A stretch of 64,000 nt of DNA from Polyangiaceae bacterium (GTDB lineage Bacteria > Myxococcota_A > Polyangia > Polyangiales > Polyangiaceae), in NCBI GenBank assembly GCA_025937835.1, contig JAICQO010000015.1, positions 1-64,000 on the forward strand. The letters run 5' to 3'. Shown here in pieces: positions 35,635-44,925 of the stretch. A program made the translations under genes and the position numbers. The notes beneath the pieces were generated by a model. That model was not told the origin of the DNA, ran no database searches, and saw only the letters and a program-made list of their open reading frames with translations. Within the stretch, counting starts at the first letter, position 1. Each line of letters begins with the position of its first letter.

Positions 35635-37440
35635 ATGCCGACCGACACCCAACTGATCCGCAACTTCTCGATCATCGCTCACGTCGATCACGGCAAGAGC
35701 ACGCTCGCAGACCGCATCCTCGACAAGACCGGGGCCATCACCGACCGCGAGCGCGTCAATCAATTCCTCGACAAGCTCGAGCTCGAGCGCGAGCGCGGCA
35801 TCACGATCAAGGCGCAGTCGGTGCGGCTCAAGTACCGCGCCAAGAACGGCACGACCTACCAGCTGCAGCTGATCGACACGCCCGGACACGTCGATTTCAA
35901 CTACGAGGTCTCGAGCAGCCTGCGGGCTTGTGAAGGCGCGCTGCTGGTCGTGGATGCCACCCAGGGCGTGCAGGCCCAGACCGTCGCCAACGCCTATTTG
36001 GCCATCGAAAGCGACCTGACGGTCATCCCCGTCCTGAACAAGGTCGATCTGCCGTCCGCCGACGTCGACCGCGCGGCGGAGCAGATCGAGGAGGTGATCG
36101 GCATCGACTGCAGCGGGGCCGTGTTCGCGAGCGGCAAGACCGGCGTCGGCGTCGAAGACGTGCTCGAGGCGGTGGTCACGCACATCCCCCCGCCGAAGGG
36201 CGACGCCAGCGCGCCGCTGCGCGCGCTGTTGTTCGACAGCTGGTACGACAGCTACCGCGGCGCGGTCGTGATGGTGCGGATCATGGACGGCACGCTCAAG
36301 AAGGGCGATCGCGTGAAGTTCATGGCCACCGGCCGCGCCTACGAAGTGACCGAGATGGGTTGCTTCAGCCCGCATCCGGCGGGGCTCTCCGAGCTCGGCC
36401 CCGGCGAGGTCGGCTTCATCGCTGCCAACATCAAGAGCACCGAAGACACCAAGATCGGCGACACGATCACGCACTTCCACGGCGGGGCTACCGAACCGCT
36501 GCCGGGCTTCCGCGAGATCAAGCCGATGGTGTTCGCGGGCTTCTACCCGACGGACGCCGCCGAGTACGAGAACCTGCGTGATGCGCTGAGCAAGCTGCAC
36601 CTGAACGACTCGTCGTTCCAGTTCGAGCCGGACACCTCGGACGCGCTCGGTTTCGGCTTCCGCTGCGGCTTTTTGGGCCTGCTCCACATGGAAATCATCC
36701 AGGAGCGGCTCGAGCGCGAGTACGACCTCGACCTGATCACGACGGCGCCGAGCGTCGTCTATCGAGCCACGACCAAGACCGGCGAGCTCGTACGCGTCGA
36801 CAACCCGTCGAAGATGCCGAGCCCCGGCGACATCGAGACCATCGAGGAGCCGGTGCTGAAGCTCACCGTGCACGTGCCTTCCGAGCACGTCGGCGCAGTG
36901 GTGGCGCTGTGCGAAGAACGCCGCGGCACGCAGCTCGGCATCCACTACGCGACCAAGGACCACGTCGTCGTCACCTACGAGATCCCGCTCGCCGAGGTGA
37001 TCCTCGACTTTCACGACAAGCTGAAGAGCGTGTCGCGCGGCTACGCGAGCATGGACTACGAGATCACCGGCTACCGCGCCGACGATCTGGTCAAGCTCGA
37101 CATGATGCTGAACGGCGAGCCGCTCGACGCCCTGAGCGTGATCGTCCACCGCAGCGCCGCCTACACCCGCGGCCGCGCCCTCGCTGCCAAGCTGAAGGAG
37201 CTCGTGCCGCGCCAGCAGTACGAGATCGCGATTCAGGCCGCGCTCGGAGCCAAGGTGATCAGCCGCGAGACGGTGCGCGCGCTGCGCAAGGACGTGACCG
37301 CCAAATGCTACGGCGGCGATATTTCCCGTAAACGCAAGCTGCTCGAGAAGCAGAAAGAGGGAAAGCGACGGATGAAGTCGGTGGGCAACGTAGAATTACC
37401 GCAGGACGCCTTTTTGGCCGTCTTGAAGCTCGAGAGCTAA
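35635..37440 (+). CDS. lepA: Translation elongation factor 4 (LepA)
   Basis: 601 residues, the normal length. GTPase motifs: G1 [10 protein letters not shown]3 DTPGHVD, G4 NKVD. Domains II and III, then the elongation-factor-G-like V domain and the LepA-specific C-terminal domain ([25 protein letters not shown]). LepA acts on ribosomes, back-translocating or helping initiation and biogenesis. The ATG is preferred over the GTG 9 nt upstream because it gives the usual short leader before [13 protein letters not shown]. The M16 genes follow after 4 nt. Confidence 0.97.
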   Translation: MPTDTQLIRNFSIIAHVDHGKSTLADRILDKTGAITDRERVNQFLDKLELERERGITIKAQSVRLKYRAKNGTTYQLQLIDTPGHVDFNYEVSSSLRACEGALLVVDATQGVQAQTVANAYLAIESDLTVIPVLNKVDLPSADVDRAAEQIEEVIGIDCSGAVFASGKTGVGVEDVLEAVVTHIPPPKGDASAPLRALLFDSWYDSYRGAVVMVRIMDGTLKKGDRVKFMATGRAYEVTEMGCFSPHPAGLSELGPGEVGFIAANIKSTEDTKIGDTITHFHGGATEPLPGFREIKPMVFAGFYPTDAAEYENLRDALSKLHLNDSSFQFEPDTSDALGFGFRCGFLGLLHMEIIQERLEREYDLDLITTAPSVVYRATTKTGELVRVDNPSKMPSPGDIETIEEPVLKLTVHVPSEHVGAVVALCEERRGTQLGIHYATKDHVVVTYEIPLAEVILDFHDKLKSVSRGYASMDYEITGYRADDLVKLDMMLNGEPLDALSVIVHRSAAYTRGRALAAKLKELVPRQQYEIAIQAALGAKVISRETVRALRKDVTAKCYGGDISRKRKLLEKQKEGKRRMKSVGNVELPQDAFLAVLKLES

Positions 37441-37444
37441 CCCA

Positions 37445-38803
37445 GTGCCTACCCCTCCCTGGCTCAGCAAGCTGAATGAAAAGGCCAAGCCGTACGGCAA
37501 GCTCACGGCGCTCGAGCCGGTAGCGTTCGGCCCCAACCTGCGCGTCGAGCGCTACCGGCTGGAAAATGGCCTCGAGATCTTGTTCTGCCCCGACCGCTCC
37601 GCGCCGGTGATCGCGTACCACACCTGGTTTCGCGTCGGCTCGCGCCACGAGCGCGAAGGCAAGACGGGGCTCGCGCACCTGTTCGAGCACCTGATGTTCA
37701 ACGAGCTCGAGGGCCGCAAGGCCGGCGAGTTCGATCGACTGCTCGAGGAGGCGGGCGCCGAGAGCAACGCCTCCACCTGGCTCGACTGGACCCAGTACAA
37801 CATCTCGATCCCGAAGGACCGGCTGAGCCTGGTGGTCGGGCTCGAAGCCGAGCGGATGCAGAAGCTCGTGCTGCGCGAGCCGCAGGTGGTCAGCGAAAAA
37901 GAGGTGGTGGCGAACGAGCGCCGCTACCGCGTCGACGACGACATCGAGGGCTCGGTGAGCGAGCTGCTCTGGTCCACCGCCTTCACGCGCCACGCCTACA
38001 AGGCGCCGACGATCGGCTGGATGCCCGATATCCAGGGCTTCACGACCGAGGACTGCGCGGAGTTTTACAAGACCTTCTACGCGCCGAACAACGCCGTGCT
38101 CGTCGTGGTCGGCGACGTCGGCTCGTCGCGCCTGCTCGAGCTCATCAGCCGCGCCTACGGCGACATCCCGCCGAGCCAGCTGCCGCTGGAAGACGTGCAC
38201 CCCGAGCCCGCGCAGCTCGAGCAGCGCGTGAAAGAGGTGGAGAAGCCGACGCCGACCGAGAAGGTGACGATCGGCTTTCATAGCCCCGCGTTCGGCGACT
38301 GGGACCACCCGATCTTGTCGCTCTTGATCGAGGTGTTGTTCGGCGGCCGCGCGAGCCGGCTGCACAAGCGGCTGGTGCGCGATCTCGAAATCGCCAGCGA
38401 GGTGCGCTCGTTCGTGGGTCCGTTCAAGGATCCGGGCCTGGTCGAGCTGTTCCTGTCCGCGCGAGAGGGCCACAAGGCCGAGGAGCTGGTGAAGGTGCTG
38501 GACGAGGAGCTCGAGCGCGTGAAAGAAGAGCCGATCGAGCCCGAAGAGATCGAGCGCGCGCGGGCACGCTTCGAGCTCGGCTTGCTCGCGGGCCTCGAAA
38601 CCATGGACGGCAAGGCCTCCACGCTCGGCTTTCACGAGACCTTGCTGGGCAGGCCGGGCGCGGCGTTCGACCGGCTGGACGCGATCCGGCTCGCCGACGC
38701 GAGCGAGCTGCGCCGCGTCGCCCGCCGCTACTTCGGCCTGAACACTCGCTCGATCGTGTACGTGCGCTCGCAAGCGCCGGCCGCGTCGGGGGAGGCGTCG
38801 TGA
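37445..38803 (+). CDS. M16 zinc metallopeptidase, catalytic subunit
   Basis: A 452-residue protein with two M16 halves. The inverted zinc motif HLFEH (His78, Glu81, His82) and the downstream Glu in the VVANERRYRVDDD region make it active. The GTG start lies 4 nt after lepA. No signal peptide is evident, so it may be cytoplasmic or exported by an unusual route; the exported homologues of this family usually have one. The following gene is an M16 protein without zinc ligands, so the pair should form an active/inactive heterodimer, as in mitochondrial processing peptidase and other M16B pairs. Confidence 0.93.
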   Translation: MPTPPWLSKLNEKAKPYGKLTALEPVAFGPNLRVERYRLENGLEILFCPDRSAPVIAYHTWFRVGSRHEREGKTGLAHLFEHLMFNELEGRKAGEFDRLLEEAGAESNASTWLDWTQYNISIPKDRLSLVVGLEAERMQKLVLREPQVVSEKEVVANERRYRVDDDIEGSVSELLWSTAFTRHAYKAPTIGWMPDIQGFTTEDCAEFYKTFYAPNNAVLVVVGDVGSSRLLELISRAYGDIPPSQLPLEDVHPEPAQLEQRVKEVEKPTPTEKVTIGFHSPAFGDWDHPILSLLIEVLFGGRASRLHKRLVRDLEIASEVRSFVGPFKDPGLVELFLSAREGHKAEELVKVLDEELERVKEEPIEPEEIERARARFELGLLAGLETMDGKASTLGFHETLLGRPGAAFDRLDAIRLADASELRRVARRYFGLNTRSIVYVRSQAPAASGEAS

Positions 38804-40110
38804 GCGCCGCCACCAAAGCCTCCGCAGGGCGGGCCGACGTGCTGCTCGAGGTCAGCCACGATCTGCCGCTGGTGTCGCTCACGGTCGCGACCCGCAACGG
38901 CGGCATGTTCGATCCCCCGGGCAAGGAGGGCCTGACTCGCTTGTGTGCGCGCCTGATGCGCCGCACCGGTGGCGGCCGCGATCCGCAAGAGCTCGACACG
39001 CGCGTGGACTCGATCGGCGCCTCGGTCGGGGCGGACGTGGCGCAGAGCGTGACCTTGTTCCAGGGCACGGTGATCCGGCGCTCGCTCGACGCATTCGTCG
39101 AGATCGCGTGCGACATCATCGGCCGGCCCGGGCTCGCCGAGGTCGAGTTCGAGAGGCTGCGCCGCGAGGTGTTGGCCGAGCTCGTCGAGTCGCTGGACGA
39201 CGATCGCGGCCTCGCGCGCCGCTGGTTCCGCCGCAAGATGTTCGAAGGCCACCCCTACGGGCGCGCCCTGAGCGGCACGGCGACCTCGCTCTCGGCGATA
39301 AGCCTCGACGACGTGCGCGAGCGCGCCCGCGCCCTCGCCTCGAGCGAGCCGCTGTTCGCCTTCAGCGGGGACATCGAGCGCGCGGAAGCCGAGGCGCTGA
39401 GCGATCGCGTGCTCGGGGTCTTTTCCGACTCGAAGCCGCTCTCCGATCCGACGCCCGAGCCAACCATGGCTCCAGGGCGCAGGCTCGTGATCGTCGACAA
39501 GCCCGAGCGCACGCAGACCCAGATTTTGATCGGCGGCCTCGGTACCCACGCCCACGATCCGGATCACACGGCGCTCCTGGTCGGCAACACGATCTTCGGC
39601 GGCACCTTCACGGCGCGCCTCACCGACGAGGTGCGCTCCAAGCGGGGCTGGTCCTACGGTGCGTACTCGAGCCTGCCCTTCGATCGACGCCGCCAGGCTT
39701 TCAGCATGTGGACGTTCCCTAAGGCGGACGACGCCGCGGCCTGCATCGAGCTCGAGCTCGGCATGCTCCAGGCGCTACGCGAGAAGGGCGTCACCAAGAA
39801 AGAGCTCACGGCGGCCAAGCGCTACCTCACGCGCTCCCACGCCTTCGCAATCGACACCGCCTCGAAGCGCGTCGGCCTCGAGCTCGAAGGGCGCCTCTAC
39901 GACCTGCCCCCCGGCTACCACGCGGAGTACACGAAGCGGGTCGCCGCGGTGACCCTCGACGAGGTCAACCAGGCCCTTCAGGCGCGACTGCCGGAGAAAG
40001 AACTGCTGATCGTCGTGGTCGGCACGGCCTCGGAGATCCGCTCGGCGATCGAAGCCAAGATCCCCGACCTGGGCTCGACCGAGGTCGTGCCGCACGACGC
40101 CGAGGCGTGA
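38800..40110 (+). CDS. M16 family protein, non-catalytic partner subunit
   Basis: A 436-residue M16 paralogue overlapping the previous gene by GTGA. The zinc motif position reads GLTRLCARL, so His, Glu and His are Arg47, Ala50 and Arg51; it cannot bind zinc there. The second half keeps the substrate-holding features (Tyr in RGWSYGAYSSL, as in the R-x-x-x-Y element used by active/inactive pairs). It should complete the closed chamber of its active neighbour. Confidence 0.92.
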   Translation: MSAATKASAGRADVLLEVSHDLPLVSLTVATRNGGMFDPPGKEGLTRLCARLMRRTGGGRDPQELDTRVDSIGASVGADVAQSVTLFQGTVIRRSLDAFVEIACDIIGRPGLAEVEFERLRREVLAELVESLDDDRGLARRWFRRKMFEGHPYGRALSGTATSLSAISLDDVRERARALASSEPLFAFSGDIERAEAEALSDRVLGVFSDSKPLSDPTPEPTMAPGRRLVIVDKPERTQTQILIGGLGTHAHDPDHTALLVGNTIFGGTFTARLTDEVRSKRGWSYGAYSSLPFDRRRQAFSMWTFPKADDAAACIELELGMLQALREKGVTKKELTAAKRYLTRSHAFAIDTASKRVGLELEGRLYDLPPGYHAEYTKRVAAVTLDEVNQALQARLPEKELLIVVVGTASEIRSAIEAKIPDLGSTEVVPHDAEA

Positions 40111-40120
40111 CGCGGGCGAA

Positions 40121-40531
40121 TCAGCCCGAGGCGGCCGCAGCCTTCATGGTCGTGGCGAGCAGGCCGTAGGCTTCGGTCCAGGCGGCCTTGACCTCGGGCG
40201 TGAACGCGTCCCCGAGCCCTTGTTCCAGAGTCCAGAGCAAGGCCGTGCCGACCGTGTCGTAGTCCGCGTCCTTGACGCCGTAGTCGACGTGGCGCTTGCC
40301 GAGGGCTTGCACGGCCGGGACGATCGCGTCGAGCTTGGTGAGCCCGTTGACGACGACGGTGATCATGTCCGTGAGCTTTTCCCCCTGGGCCTTGATATCC
40401 GACTTGAACATCGGGCGGAGCGCGGGGTCGAGCTCGAAGAGCTTGCCGTAGAAGAGAGCGGCGGCCTGGTCGCGGATCGGGATCACCATGCCCCACGTGG
40501 TCTGGATGCGCTTCACGTCCTCCGGCGTCAT
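40121..40531 (-). CDS. Single-domain bacterial globin
   Basis: A 136-residue globin. The ATG is chosen because GAGGAG lies 9 nt upstream; a longer GTG frame lacks this. The fold is complete, with proximal His81 in the RHVDYGV motif, Phe/Tyr in the B helix (LFYGKLF) and a distal-side Gln (about 49). The fit is to the Vitreoscilla/flavohaemoglobin-like family without a reductase domain. Roles known for this group are oxygen binding and nitric-oxide detoxification with a separate reductase. It stands alone on the minus strand after the M16 pair. Confidence 0.92.
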   Translation of the reverse strand: MTPEDVKRIQTTWGMVIPIRDQAAALFYGKLFELDPALRPMFKSDIKAQGEKLTDMITVVVNGLTKLDAIVPAVQALGKRHVDYGVKDADYDTVGTALLWTLEQGLGDAFTPEVKAAWTEAYGLLATTMKAAAASG

Positions 40532-40567
40532 CGCTTCAGCCTCCTCAGTGAAGCTCACACGATGTCA

Positions 40568-40649
40568 CGTTTCGGGCATTTACGGTGAGGGTTTCGAAAT
40601 CCGAAGCGCCGCCGCTGGCGCTTTTCGGGCATTTTCGCTGGGGTTTTTG
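40568..40649. repeat. Short direct repeat flanking the pgm terminator
   Basis: TTTCGGGCATTTACGG-TGAGGGTTT and TTTCGGGCATTTTCGC-TGGGGTTT are two similar 25-bp units on either side of the hairpin. The second runs up to about 12 nt before the pgm stop. This may be a duplicated regulatory site or a relic of a small insertion. Confidence 0.55.
40604..40623 (-). terminator. Hairpin after the pgm operon
   Basis: AAGCGCC / GGCGCTT is a perfect 7-bp stem with a 6-nt loop, about 40 nt beyond the pgm stop and before the globin start. It is flanked by AT-rich sequence. Terminator function is inferred from position and stem. Confidence 0.55.
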
Positions 40650-40661
40650 GGGCTCCACGCC

Positions 40662-42386
40662 CTACACGGACGCAGCGAGGCAGCCGGCCATGGCCTCGAG
40701 CACGGCCGCCGCGCGGCGCTGGGCGCGAGCGAGCGCGGCGCTCGGCGCTTCGCCATCGGCACACGGCTCTCGCGCGTCCGCGTAGATCTTGAGCTTGGGC
40801 TCGGTGCCGCTCGGACGCACCAGGACGCGAATCGAGGGCTCGAGCTCTAGCTCGAGGAGCGCCGCGCTCCCGAGCCAGCGCGGGCGCGACTCCGCGTCGC
40901 GGCGGTAGTCAACCAGCCGCGCCAGCCGAAAACCGGCGAGCGCGGCGGGCGGCTCGGAGCCGAGGCGCTCGACCATCGCCGCTATCTCGCGTGCGCCGGC
41001 CTGCCCCGGTCGGACGAGCGAGCGCTGTTGGCTCGCCCAAGCCCCGTGCTCGCGATGAAGGCGGTCCAGCCGCTCGAGCAGCGTGGAGCCCTGGGCCTTC
41101 TCGAGGCGCGCGAGCTCGGCGAGCCACGTTGCTGCGGCGATGCCGTCCTTGTCGCGCACGAGCTGACCTATCGAATAACCGAGCGCCTCTTCGCAGCCGA
41201 ACGCGAAGCGCACTCCGCCCTCGGCCTCGAGCGCGCGCGCGGCGAGCCAGATCCATTTGAAGCCCGTGAGTGTGCGCTCCGAGCGCGCGCCGTGCCCGCG
41301 CGCCACGGCGGCGAGCAGCGGCGTCGAGACCACGGTCGTGACCAGCAACGGCTGCGGCGCGGCAGGCGCGCGCGACAACACGAAATCGGCGAGCAACACG
41401 CCGAGCTCGTTGCCCGTCAGCTGTCGCGCCCCGCTCGGACCGGGAACCGCAGCAGCCAGGCGATCGGCGTCGGGATCGTTGGCGACGACGAGGTCGGCGC
41501 TCAGGCTTTGACCGAGCGCGACCACGCGATCCATCGTCCCCGGCTCTTCGGGGTTCGGCTTGGGCGTGGTCGGGAAGCGTCCGTCGGGGACGGCTTGCTC
41601 GGCCACGACGTCGAGCGTGATCCCTCCGCGCCGGGCGAGCGCGCGCTCGACGAGCGACAGGCCCACTCCGTGGAGCGGGCTGTAGGCGATGCGGAGCGCA
41701 GGTTCCGGCGTCTTTCCCGGTAAACCCGCCTCGAGCTCCGCGAGGTAGCGCTCCTCGAGCTCGCGCCCGAGCCAGCTGAGCCCGGGCGGAGCCGGCGCGA
41801 GAGCCGCGCACGGAATGTCGCGAGCCCCGGGCAACGCGGCGCGGCGGCGCGCGACGTCGGAGTCGTCGGGGGACGAGAGCTGGAGCGCGTGGCCGTCGTA
41901 GGCCTTGAGCCCGTTGTCTTCGCGCGGGTTGTGGCTGGCGGTGATCACCACGGCACCTGCCGCGCCGAGCACGCGCGCCGAGTAAGCGACGAGCGGCGTG
42001 GGCACCGGCTTGTCGAACGAACGCACGGCGACGCCCGCTGCGAGAAACACGCCGGCCGCAGCCTCTGCGAGCGCTCGACTCGAAGTGCGCGCGTCGTAGC
42101 CCACCACCACGCCGCGGCTGCCCGCGTCCGAGACCGCGAGCCAGTGCTCGGCGAGCGCGCGGGCGGCGCGCACCACGACGGCGCGGTTCATGCGCGCGGG
42201 CCCCGCGCCGACCGCGCCGCGCAGCCCCGCCGTGCCGAACTCGAGCTCGGGGCCGAGGCGCTCGGCGAGCTCCGTCGCGGCGCCTGTCGCGATCAAGCGC
42301 TCGATTTCGGCGCGCGTCTCGGGATCGGGGTCTTGGTCGCGCCAGGCGAGCGCGCGCGCCGTGAGCTCCGCGTCGAGCGCGATCAC
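40662..42386 (-). CDS. Phosphoglucomutase / phosphomannomutase family enzyme
   Basis: A 574-residue alpha-D-phosphohexomutase: active-site serine Ser151 in TASHNPREDNGLKAY, metal site DPDADR, sugar-specificity loop CEEALGY, phosphate-binding RPSGTEPK. Length fits the PgcA/Pgm group. It moves phosphate between C1 and C6 of glucose (or mannose/pentose relatives), feeding cell-wall sugars and glycogen. GTG start overlaps the accC stop (GTGA). It is the last gene of the operon. Confidence 0.93.
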   Translation of the reverse strand: MIALDAELTARALAWRDQDPDPETRAEIERLIATGAATELAERLGPELEFGTAGLRGAVGAGPARMNRAVVVRAARALAEHWLAVSDAGSRGVVVGYDARTSSRALAEAAAGVFLAAGVAVRSFDKPVPTPLVAYSARVLGAAGAVVITASHNPREDNGLKAYDGHALQLSSPDDSDVARRRAALPGARDIPCAALAPAPPGLSWLGRELEERYLAELEAGLPGKTPEPALRIAYSPLHGVGLSLVERALARRGGITLDVVAEQAVPDGRFPTTPKPNPEEPGTMDRVVALGQSLSADLVVANDPDADRLAAAVPGPSGARQLTGNELGVLLADFVLSRAPAAPQPLLVTTVVSTPLLAAVARGHGARSERTLTGFKWIWLAARALEAEGGVRFAFGCEEALGYSIGQLVRDKDGIAAATWLAELARLEKAQGSTLLERLDRLHREHGAWASQQRSLVRPGQAGAREIAAMVERLGSEPPAALAGFRLARLVDYRRDAESRPRWLGSAALLELELEPSIRVLVRPSGTEPKLKIYADAREPCADGEAPSAALARAQRRAAAVLEAMAGCLAASV

Positions 42387-43762
42387 GGCGCCTTTCCGGC
42401 GCGTTGGACGAGCCCGGTGTCGTAGTCCCCAGCCACGAATTCGGGATTTTTCAGCAGCTGGCGCAGCAGCGGCAGATTGGTGGCGCGCTCGCTCTTCGGT
42501 CCCACCACACGCACCTCGGTGGCGTCGAGCGCCGCCGCGAGCCGCGCGATCGCCGACGCGCGCTCGGGACCCCAGGCTACGAGCTTCGCGATCAACGGAT
42601 CGTAGTGGGACGTGATCTCGTAACCCTCGACGACGCCGCTCTCGACGCGCAGCTCGGGCGCGGCGTCCGGGAAGCGCAGCCGCTCGATGCGCCCGGGCTG
42701 GGGAATGAAGCCGCGCGCCGGATCTTCGGCGTAGAGCCGAGCCTCGATCGCCGCGCCCCGGCGCGGTGCGTGGAGCATCGCCTCCGAGAGCGGCTCGCCC
42801 GATGCGATCCGCAGCTGCGCCTCGACCAGATCGAGCCCGGTCACCATTTCGGTCACGGGGTGCTCCACCTGGATCCTCGCGTTGACCTCGAGGAAGAAGG
42901 CATTTCCCGCAGAATCCACGATGAATTCGACCGTTCCGGCGCCCTCGTAGTCCGCGGCGCGCACGATCTCGACCGCCTGGGCCTCGAGCGCGCTGCGGCG
43001 CTCGCTCGCGCCGGCGAACAACGCGCACGGTGTCTCTTCAATGATCTTCTGGTGGCGGCGCTGCACGCTGCACTCGCGCTCGCCGAGCGCCACCACGTTG
43101 CCGCGCCGGTCGGCCAGGATCTGCACCTCGACGTGGCGCGGCCGGTCGAGGTAACGCTCGAGATAAACGCGGTCGTCACCGAAGGCCTGACGGGCGCGCT
43201 CCGAAGCACTGGTCGCGGCGCGCGCGAGCTCGGACGCGTCCTTTGCGACCAACATGCCGATGCCGCCGCCACCGGCCGCGGCCTTGACGATCACGGGATA
43301 TCCGACGCCCGCGGCGAGCTGCTCGAGCTCGGCCAGGTTCTTCGGGTCGATCGCGGCAGCGCTACCCGGTGGAGGATGGACTCCGGCGCTGCGAGCCATG
43401 GCCCGCGCGCCGATCTTGTCACCGAGCCGCTCGATCGCCTCGGGCAGAGGCCCGACGAAGGCCGCGCCTGCAGCTCGCACAGCGCGCGCAAACTCCGCGT
43501 TCTCGCTGAAGAATCCGTAGCCGGGGTGCACGGCGTCCGCGCCCGTTTGCGCGAGCGCGGCGAGCAACGCGGGCTGGTTCAGGTAGCTGTCGCGCACCGG
43601 AGGCGGGCCGAGCCGCACCGCTTCGTCGGCGAGCGCCACGTGCGGCGCTTTCTCGTCGGCGTCGGAGTACACGGCCACGGAGCGAACCCCGAGCGCGCGA
43701 CAGGTACGCGCGACCCGGCAGGCGATCTCGCCGCGGTTGGCGATCAGCACCTTCCGGAACAC
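42383..43762 (-). CDS. accC: Biotin carboxylase subunit AccC-like
   Basis: A 459-residue ATP-grasp enzyme: FRKVLIANRGEIACRV at the N-terminus, Gly-rich loop KAAAGGGGIGM, biotin/bicarbonate residues in ARIQVEHPVTE, and HYDPLIAKL. No BCCP or carboxyltransferase domain is attached, so it needs partner subunits that are not in the window. It carboxylates biotin on BCCP for fatty-acid synthesis (acetyl-CoA carboxylase) or serves an acyl-CoA carboxylase. The GTG shares one base with the rlmN stop. Confidence 0.92.
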   Translation of the reverse strand: MFRKVLIANRGEIACRVARTCRALGVRSVAVYSDADEKAPHVALADEAVRLGPPPVRDSYLNQPALLAALAQTGADAVHPGYGFFSENAEFARAVRAAGAAFVGPLPEAIERLGDKIGARAMARSAGVHPPPGSAAAIDPKNLAELEQLAAGVGYPVIVKAAAGGGGIGMLVAKDASELARAATSASERARQAFGDDRVYLERYLDRPRHVEVQILADRRGNVVALGERECSVQRRHQKIIEETPCALFAGASERRSALEAQAVEIVRAADYEGAGTVEFIVDSAGNAFFLEVNARIQVEHPVTEMVTGLDLVEAQLRIASGEPLSEAMLHAPRRGAAIEARLYAEDPARGFIPQPGRIERLRFPDAAPELRVESGVVEGYEITSHYDPLIAKLVAWGPERASAIARLAAALDATEVRVVGPKSERATNLPLLRQLLKNPEFVAGDYDTGLVQRAGKAP

Positions 43763-44925
43763 TACGCCGCCCCCGAGCCCCCGCGGCGCAGCGGGATCAG
43801 ATCGCCGGCCATCGCCAGTTGGCCGCACGCCGCGTCGACGGCGTCACCGCGGCGCGTGCGCACGAAACAGCTGAACCCGGAGTCGCTCAAGATCCTCTGA
43901 AACTCGACGACGCGCGCCTCGGGCGGCGTGCGAAACGGTGAGGCTTGGATCGGGTTCATCGGGATCAGGTTGACCTTGACGGGCAGCGGCCGGAGCAGCT
44001 TGCACAGCTCACGCGCGTGCTCGGGGCCGTCGTTCACGCCGTCGATCAGCGTGTACTCGATGGTCAGGCGCCGCCGCCGCGGGAGCGGGTACTCGCGCAG
44101 CGCCGCGAGTAGCTCCGCGATCGGGTAGCGGTCGTTCATCGGCATGATCCGGCTGCGGATCGCGTCGTTCGGCGCGTGGAGCGAGACGGCGAGGCCGATT
44201 TTTCCCTGGAAATCCTGACCCAAACGCTTGATGCCGGGCACGAGCCCGACGGTGCTGACGGTGATGCGGCGCGGGCTCAGGTTGAGACCGTCCGGGTGCA
44301 TCAACAGCCGCAGCGCGCGCTCGGTCTGGTCGTAGTGGTGGAGCGGCTCGCCCATGCCCATGAACACCAGGTTCTTGAGCTCCTCGCGCGGCTCGAGGAA
44401 CGTGCGCGACACCAGCACCTGCGCGACGATCTCGTGGGCTTCGAGCCCGCGACCGAGCCCGGCCTGGCCGCTCGCGCAGAACTTACAGCCCATCGCGCAG
44501 CCGAACTGCGTCGAGATGCACAGCGTGACCTTGGTCGCGCCCGCATCGGTGTCCGGCTCTTCCGTCTCGTCCTCGACCACGGCGGCGGCGTCGGCGTCCT
44601 CCGCGAGCGGCGTCATCGGGATCAACACGCACTCGATGCGCCCTCCCCCGCCGAGCCCGAGCACGAGCTTGCGCGTGCCGTCCGGGGAGCGCCGCACGTC
44701 GAGCACCTCGAGCGGCGTCTTCACGCCGAGCTCGGTGAGGCGTTCGCGCAGCCCGAGCGACAGGTCGGACATCGACTGCGGCTCGAACACGCCGCGCTGG
44801 TGGATCCAGCGAAAGGCCTGGCGAGCGCGGTACTTCGGCTCGCCGAGCTCGGCCAGCGTCGTCTCCCACTCGCCCGGTAGTCGGCCGAGCAACGGGGGCA
44901 GCTTGCGGCTCGCGGCTTCGCTCAC
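43762..44925 (-). CDS. rlmN: Dual-specificity RNA methyltransferase RlmN (radical SAM)
   Basis: 387 residues. Radical-SAM cluster motif CAMGCKFC, GEPLHHYD, and the C-terminal methyl-carrier cysteine in VDAACGQLA, with a further Cys in FSCFVRTRRGD. It methylates C2 of adenosine in 23S rRNA (A2503) and some tRNAs. An acidic insert (EDADAAAVVEDETEEPDTDAG) between the N-terminal domain and the SAM barrel is unusual. The GTG overlaps the mazG stop (GTGA). Confidence 0.95.
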   Translation of the reverse strand: MSEAASRKLPPLLGRLPGEWETTLAELGEPKYRARQAFRWIHQRGVFEPQSMSDLSLGLRERLTELGVKTPLEVLDVRRSPDGTRKLVLGLGGGGRIECVLIPMTPLAEDADAAAVVEDETEEPDTDAGATKVTLCISTQFGCAMGCKFCASGQAGLGRGLEAHEIVAQVLVSRTFLEPREELKNLVFMGMGEPLHHYDQTERALRLLMHPDGLNLSPRRITVSTVGLVPGIKRLGQDFQGKIGLAVSLHAPNDAIRSRIMPMNDRYPIAELLAALREYPLPRRRRLTIEYTLIDGVNDGPEHARELCKLLRPLPVKVNLIPMNPIQASPFRTPPEARVVEFQRILSDSGFSCFVRTRRGDAVDAACGQLAMAGDLIPLRRGGSGAA

